Under the pieces are notes generated by a model. That model made no database searches. It worked only from the letters and a program-made list of their open reading frames with translations, and was not told the DNA's origin. Shown piece after piece: positions 61,901 through 64,000 of a stretch of DNA of 64,000 nucleotides. A program made the position numbers and the translations under genes. The stretch spans positions 24,311,604-24,375,603 of the forward strand of contig NC_088296.1 in NCBI RefSeq assembly GCF_032854445.1, in the 5' to 3' direction. Within the stretch, counting starts at the first letter, position 1, and every line of letters begins with the position of its first letter. Origin of the DNA: Liolophura sinensis. Taxonomy: Eukaryota; Mollusca; Polyplacophora; Chitonida; Chitonidae.

Positions 61901-64000
61901 CTATGTAGAGTCATCCTGAAAACCATGTCTGTGTACTGACACTTCTAAATACACATCAGACACAATCATTCTACCCTTGTGCAGTGCTTTGAGATTGCCT
62001 TAACATCTCTGCATTATTTGTCAAGATACAAAGGTGCATGTATATGTAAAGAAATACATCCAGACAAGTGGGGAATACATACCCTAATTCCTCAACCTTT
62101 TCTCAAATGAAAGAGAAACTTTCAGAGCAATTTTTGCATGTTTATGATTTTGGAGATTTTATTTTAAAGACAAAACTATATAAGTTGAATTGGCCCTTTT
62201 CAGGGCTTCACAAAAAGTATAATTTTATCAGTCTACTCAGAATAATGCCTTCAGAATATGCTTGAATAAACACCTTGCAAACATTGGAAAAGGTTGAAGA
62301 GTTACAATAAGCAAGGGCCCTTTTACTTAAACAGTCTTAAACAAAATGTGCATGAAAAAATTACAATTTTGACAACAATTGGTGTTTTAGGAGTAAGGTA
62401 CAGTATTCAGCTTCAAAGATTTTATTTTGTACTGAAGATTAAGGCTTTGGACTTCAAATTGAACATATTTTCTTTTTTTCTTTTTCAGTCCGTTGCAGTA
62501 TTCAAGCCGTTTATCCGTGTTTTAAGGGGCCCATTGATGTCAGAGTTCAAGGTCATGCTGTCTAATGTTGAACATGTGGTCAGGCTACAGAACTCACCAG
62601 GTAAAGGGTCTTTCATAAATATCTGCCAGGAAATCCACAGAGTATTTGGTTTTGTGTTCATATTGGCTACTCTTACACCTTAATATTTCTGGGGAAATAC
62701 TGATGTTTCACCCAGGATAGAGCCTATTGTAAGATGTACCAGGGAAGTATAAAAATACAATAATATCTTTATTTATCAAAGGTAGCTCGGTCAATTTACA
62801 ATGAAATTGTTCTTCCCCAAGACTTTCACAGAGAAAACAGTATATAGGAAACATGTATTTCAGAGTGCAAGGGAAAAAATACAAAAATATATGTAAAACA
62901 AGATAAAGCATTGTGTAGTTTGAAAAGAAAAACTACATACGTTCATACATAGAAGAGCAACAAAGTGGTGTTATGGTTGCCCTTCAAATTTAAATCGGCT
63001 ACAGGGATAATAGAGACATTCAAAATGAAGTCATATTAACTCAGGAAAGTTTCAGGGGCAAATGTCTGGGGGAAAAAAAGATGAAAGTTTCATATTTGTC
63101 AAGTTATAGTATGAAGGTCTTAGGGGTTATTTCTTTCAAACCTGTGCTGCGTTATACCCCTATAGCCAAGCTAACTGTACAAATATACTGACCCCAGAAA
63201 TATCTATATCCAGTCCCTGATCAGCTGTGTGACTACAGGTTGTAATACAACTTCTTGTATGGATCAATCCTGATATAAATATTTACAATACACCTCCCCC
63301 TCATTACCACACCCTTCCGCTATGAGACGTGCTCCATTAGAACACAGTTATAAATTTGTCCCCCAGATATTCACAAAGCTGTTTCTGTGCTGACATGTAT
63401 ACACTTGCAAAAGTCGCATTGTAGAAAACCTTCAAATTTTGTATCATTTTAACATTCAGGGGCTTCCAGGGTTTATATATCATTCTGGTGTTCATGTAAT
63501 TAATCAATGAAAAGCATGATATTAGCCTGATATGGCTTACAGCTAACATCCAGCATCAACCCACATCTGTCACTTATGACACTTATGACACTCACCCCCA
63601 CCCCCAACCCCAACCCCAACCCCAACCCACTGTTCCCGCCATTGTAATGAGGGACCTCATTCTTCTACCTTTTTACAGGTACAAATAGGGCCTATAAACT
63701 AAGGCCTATAAGCTCAGGCCTATAAGCTCAGGCCTATAAACTAAGGCCTATTAGCTCAGGCCTATAAACTAAGGCCTATTAGCTCAGGCCTATAAACTAA
63801 GGCCTATAAACTCAGGCCTATAAGCTCAGGCCTATAAACTAAGGCCTATAAACTCAGGCCTATAAGCTCAGGCCTATAAACTAAGGCCTATAAGCTCAGG
63901 CGTACGGTCTAGCTTATTATTCACCTGGCCCCTGTTGACAGGTACAGATGGTTCTAGTGTGGAGATTCACAACATTGTTGACATCAAGTCACAGCAGAAC
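46807..64000 (+). CDS. MAN2A: Class II (Golgi-type) alpha-mannosidase, GH38, C-terminal exons; continues past the window
   Basis: Eleven exons encode the stretch corresponding to roughly residue 430 onward of animal MAN2A1/MAN2A2, in order and on one strand. The family trims two mannoses from hybrid N-glycans in the Golgi lumen. '[13 protein letters not shown]' is of the MAN2A type, not the lysosomal MAN2B1 type. Seen here are the GDDFRY segment (acid/base Asp) and the YQHHD zinc/active-site segment. The signal anchor, HxD zinc motif and nucleophile Asp are not in the window. Most junctions agree in phase. Three frame breaks (55419/56728, within 56728-56917, and near 61316) and one apparently missing small exon between 56917 and 59255 leave open a pseudogene or assembly errors. 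Confidence 0.85.
46985..47600 (+). repeat. 121-bp tandem repeat made of exon 3' half plus splice donor
   Basis: GTAAGT donors recur at 46985, 47106, 47227, 47348 and 47469, exactly 121 bp apart. Each unit is about 95 bp of the preceding exon ([20 protein letters not shown] in frame) plus about 25 bp of intron. The first copies are almost identical to each other. The last has lost its donor. Confidence 0.95.
47718..47926 (+). CDS. MAN2A: MAN2A exon with the DHYWSGYF motif
   Basis: Strong acceptor (TTTTCTACCTTCAG). The translation has [50 protein letters not shown] and ends in HLR with a split codon (TTG AG|GTGAAG). The substrate-channel motif [12 protein letters not shown] is intact and diagnostic for MAN2A-type enzymes. 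Phase matches the exon at 49921. Confidence 0.95.
48180..48620 (+). other. Intron with a (GAAT)n microsatellite
   Basis: 48280-48345 carries runs of TGAATGAATGAATGAATG. Nothing else is recognisable. Confidence 0.6.
48622..49520. repeat. Intronic minisatellite, 32-bp unit, about 27 copies
   Basis: The unit is ATGTACATCAGGACAGGATC followed by TGCTTAGCACCC, with frequent TATATC and AGTGCAC variants. It lies wholly within the intron between exons 47718-47926 and 49921. Confidence 0.95.
49921..49961 (+). CDS. MAN2A: MAN2A short exon or exon remnant ([13 protein letters not shown])
   Basis: A strong acceptor (CATTTTTTCAG) joins in phase with the previous exon (AG|A), giving [15 protein letters not shown], which corresponds to 'LRAAEILYYFAL' of vertebrate MAN2A1. 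The frame then meets a stop (RKLV*) at the first unit of the 62-bp array. A possible donor GTTC|GTAAAT at 49962 would splice over the array. Confidence 0.7.
49962..51895. repeat. 62-bp minisatellite, about 31 copies, interrupting mannosidase coding sequence
   Basis: The unit contains AACAGTTTCCCGTCAGAACC, TGTGGTGAAGAAGGTGTCTG and TTCGCAGTAGTTTGGTGGTG. The last unit runs without a break into coding sequence ([19 protein letters not shown]). The first is fused to AYVRKLV. 62 is not a multiple of three and units hold stops, so the array cannot be translated through. Confidence 0.95.
51856..51964 (+). CDS. MAN2A: MAN2A exon with the [10 protein letters not shown] zinc/active-site motif
   Basis: The reading frame [35 protein letters not shown] aligns with the '[27 protein letters not shown]' region of MAN2A1. 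The His in HHD is a zinc ligand in the family. The 5' boundary is inferred: acceptor TTTCCCGTCAG in the last array unit gives an in-frame join with 49961 (C|AA). The end AAA AA|GTGAGT is in phase with the exon at 53795. Confidence 0.85.
51965..53794 (+). other. Intron
   Basis: No array and no recognised element, apart from a weak tRNA-like stretch near 53190-53225. Ends with TTTTGTCTTCAG. Confidence 0.55.
53795..53894 (+). CDS. MAN2A: MAN2A exon ([18 protein letters not shown])
   Basis: The first G completes the split AAG of the previous exon, giving [17 protein letters not shown] then SDRKSYSYQ. This aligns with 'GTRLFHSLMVLEKIIGNSAFLLILKDKLTY'. Ends TTT AAT ATT|GTAAGT in phase 0, which agrees with the exon at 55351. 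Confidence 0.88.
54138..54291 (+). mobile_element. SINE-A, truncated, with 13-bp target-site duplication
   Basis: Exact CATTAATAAATGA at 54125-54137 and 54292-54304. Inside are TTTATTTATTTGATGTGAGT, GAGAGGAAACCAGGCAGAGC and CATCCGCAGGCTGCTG. The tRNA-like end is missing. Confidence 0.9.
54305..55350 (+). other. Intron, with a SINE-A tail
   Basis: 55055-55125 is a reverse SINE-A 3' tail (AGAGAATGGTGTAAAACACC, then AAATAAATAAATAAA). A 74-codon frame at 54508-54732 starts with a hydrophobic stretch but has no recognisable family; I do not call it. Confidence 0.45.
55351..55419 (+). CDS. MAN2A: MAN2A exon ([19 protein letters not shown])
   Basis: Acceptor ATTGTTTTAG, 23 codons in phase 0: [20 protein letters not shown] then PDT, donor ACA|GTAAGT. 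Corresponds to 'DLKQKSQDSLPQKNIIRLSAEP' of MAN2A1. Confidence 0.9.
55915..56027. mobile_element. Palindromic MITE-like element
   Basis: Terminal inverted repeats GGGGCCAGTTTCATGAAGC and GCTTTATGAAACCAGCCCC, with TTAGCTAAGTGAGC near the right end. Same family as 19562-19690. Confidence 0.8.
56210..56575. repeat. Intronic minisatellite, 62-bp unit, 6 copies
   Basis: The unit contains GATTGTGAAGCCTATAGCGC, AGTATCAATCTTGCTGACAG and GAAGATGGGGAAGGACAAGG. Unrelated in sequence to the 62-bp array at 49962. Confidence 0.95.
56728..56917 (+). CDS. MAN2A: MAN2A exon with internal frame break
   Basis: After acceptor TTATTTCACAG, one frame reads [20 protein letters not shown] (vertebrate 'YLVVYNPLEQDRISLVSVYV'). 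It then stops. A second frame continues as [31 protein letters not shown]. The switch lies in an imperfect 22-bp duplication (AACTCTTCATGTGAAGGTGA / AACTATTCATGTGAAGGTGA). The start phase is also off by one base from the exon at 55419. Probable donor ATAA|GTAAGT. Confidence 0.8.
56970..58195. repeat. Intronic minisatellite, 50-bp unit, about 24 copies, acceptor-like
   Basis: The unit contains AAAGATTTCAGATCTACACC, TGTACTGTACAAGCTGCCAA and TCATTATAAC. Starts such as TATAACAAAG at 57001 and 57051 are 50 bp apart. Each unit carries an acceptor-like ATTTCAG|AT. Confidence 0.95.
58196..58507 (+). other. Intronic or missing-exon region
   Basis: The small exon expected between 56917 and 59255 (the 'PPLGLKVYKLL ... 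LADYVLY' part of MAN2A1) should lie in 56.9-59.2 kb. I cannot identify it with confidence. Confidence 0.4.
58508..59047. repeat. Minisatellite, 39-bp unit, about 14 copies, with CAG|GTATGT in each
   Basis: The unit is GCTGATAACACATGTAGAGA followed by TGAAGTACAGGTATGTCTG. It is open in the plus frame ([13 protein letters not shown]) and every copy contains a consensus-like donor ACAG|GTATGT. Confidence 0.95.
59255..59351 (+). CDS. MAN2A: MAN2A exon ([19 protein letters not shown])
   Basis: Acceptor GACTCGCTTTTCAG, one base, then [32 protein letters not shown]. This aligns with 'IKNMI..ITLENSFVLLRFDQTGLMKQM'. Donor CTA ACA|GTACGT is phase 0, joining correctly to the exon at 61252 (SVTSKED). 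The last ~15 bp and the donor are the first unit of the 60-bp array. Confidence 0.82.
59338..60718 (+). repeat. 60-bp minisatellite, about 23 copies, each repeating an exon end and its donor
   Basis: The unit is GGGCTGCTAACAGTACGTAT, ATGTACCTTCCCATGATGTC, CGTTACACAGATAATAAACG. The first unit begins inside the preceding exon (GGG ATG CTA ACA|GTACGT), so the array is an amplification of that exon/intron junction. Most copies keep GTACGT. Confidence 0.95.
60719..61251 (+). other. Intron
   Basis: No element recognised. Ends in CCTTCCCTGAACAG before the next exon. Confidence 0.5.
61252..61367 (+). CDS. MAN2A: MAN2A exon with a one-base frame loss
   Basis: Reads [21 protein letters not shown], then in another frame [17 protein letters not shown]. 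Together this matches 'MTKEDGK...[26 protein letters not shown]'. Length 116 (not a multiple of three) although both ends are phase 0, so one base is missing near 61316. Donor GAG|GTGTAG is weak but in phase with the exon at 62489. Confidence 0.85.
61480..61810 (-). mobile_element. SINE-A, reverse, split by ~196 bp
   Basis: 61483-61564 holds the GCCGTGGGTTACCCCCAGGC and AACGCTGGCCACCATCGTAT part. The element resumes at about 61761 with TATTCTTGAGTATGACATAA and an AAATAGGTAAATAAATG tail. Intervening 61565-61760 is not SINE. Confidence 0.7.
61811..62488 (+). other. Intron
   Basis: No recognised element. Ends in a long pyrimidine tract, TTTTTTTCTTTTTCAG. Confidence 0.5.
62489..62600 (+). CDS. 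MAN2A: MAN2A exon ([18 protein letters not shown])
   Basis: Phase 0 start; [38 protein letters not shown]. Aligns with 'PPFVRVTHGRIYSEVTCFFDHVTHRVRLYHIQG'. Ends CCA G|GTAAAG, completed by GT of the next exon. Confidence 0.92.
62601..63689 (+). other. Intron, with a C/CCCCAA low-complexity tract
   Basis: 63594-63630 is (CCCCAA)n-like low complexity. Nothing else is recognised. Confidence 0.5.
63690..63902. repeat. 14-bp tandem repeat, about 15 copies, just before an exon
   Basis: The unit is GGCCTATAAACTAA, alternating with GGCCTATAAGCTCA. It ends 40 bp before the last exon. A second acceptor-like TTTTTACAG|GTACAAATAG precedes it, resembling the real TTGACAG|GTACAGATG. Confidence 0.95.
63942..64000 (+). 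CDS. MAN2A: MAN2A exon, cut by the window end
   Basis: Acceptor CCCCTGTTGACAG; GT completes a Gly codon, then [19 protein letters not shown]. This matches 'EGQSVEVSNIVDIRKVYNRE' of MAN2A1. Continues beyond 64000. Confidence 0.92.

Overview
This is eukaryotic, AT-rich, intron- and repeat-rich DNA, most likely from a mollusc or another lophotrochozoan. Three things support that: GT-AG introns, a BEL/Pao LTR retrotransposon, and two SINE families that I remember as common in molluscan genomes (from memory, not searched). There is no bacterial gene organisation. Most open reading frames here are repeat-encoded or accidental.

Layout. 0.7-5.1 kb is a decayed, internally deleted BEL/Pao element between unequal LTRs. 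5-27 kb is non-coding: dispersed modules shared by three places (6.3-8.2, 10.3-11.6, 19.7-22.3 kb), SINE copies, two foldback elements with arms of about 250 bp (16.57-17.36 and 22.93-23.48 kb), a 33-bp-arm perfect palindrome, a MITE and a LINE 3' end. 30.8-42.0 kb on the minus strand carries six ankyrin-repeat exon-like segments, several with lost splice signals, a frameshift or a truncation. They are separated by an 18-bp satellite, a 4-kb 81-bp satellite and a 24-bp satellite. 46.8-64 kb on the plus strand carries the C-terminal part of a class II (Golgi MAN2A-type) alpha-mannosidase, GH38, as eleven exons; the gene runs off the right edge.

Nineteen tandem-repeat arrays (units 14 to 121 bp) occupy roughly a third of the window. 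The most interesting pattern is in the mannosidase gene. At least three arrays (121, 62 and 60 bp) are built from sequence lying directly across an exon/intron junction of the gene, so each copy repeats a splice site. Three more (39, 50 and 14 bp) carry or abut splice-like signals. One array sits inside what looks like ancestral coding sequence and can be removed in frame by splicing.

The mannosidase exons keep correct phase at most junctions, but I see three frame breaks, and the exons for the N-terminal half (including the nucleophile Asp) are not in the 46.8 kb upstream. The copy may therefore be a decaying or 5'-truncated paralogue, or the assembly may contain indels.
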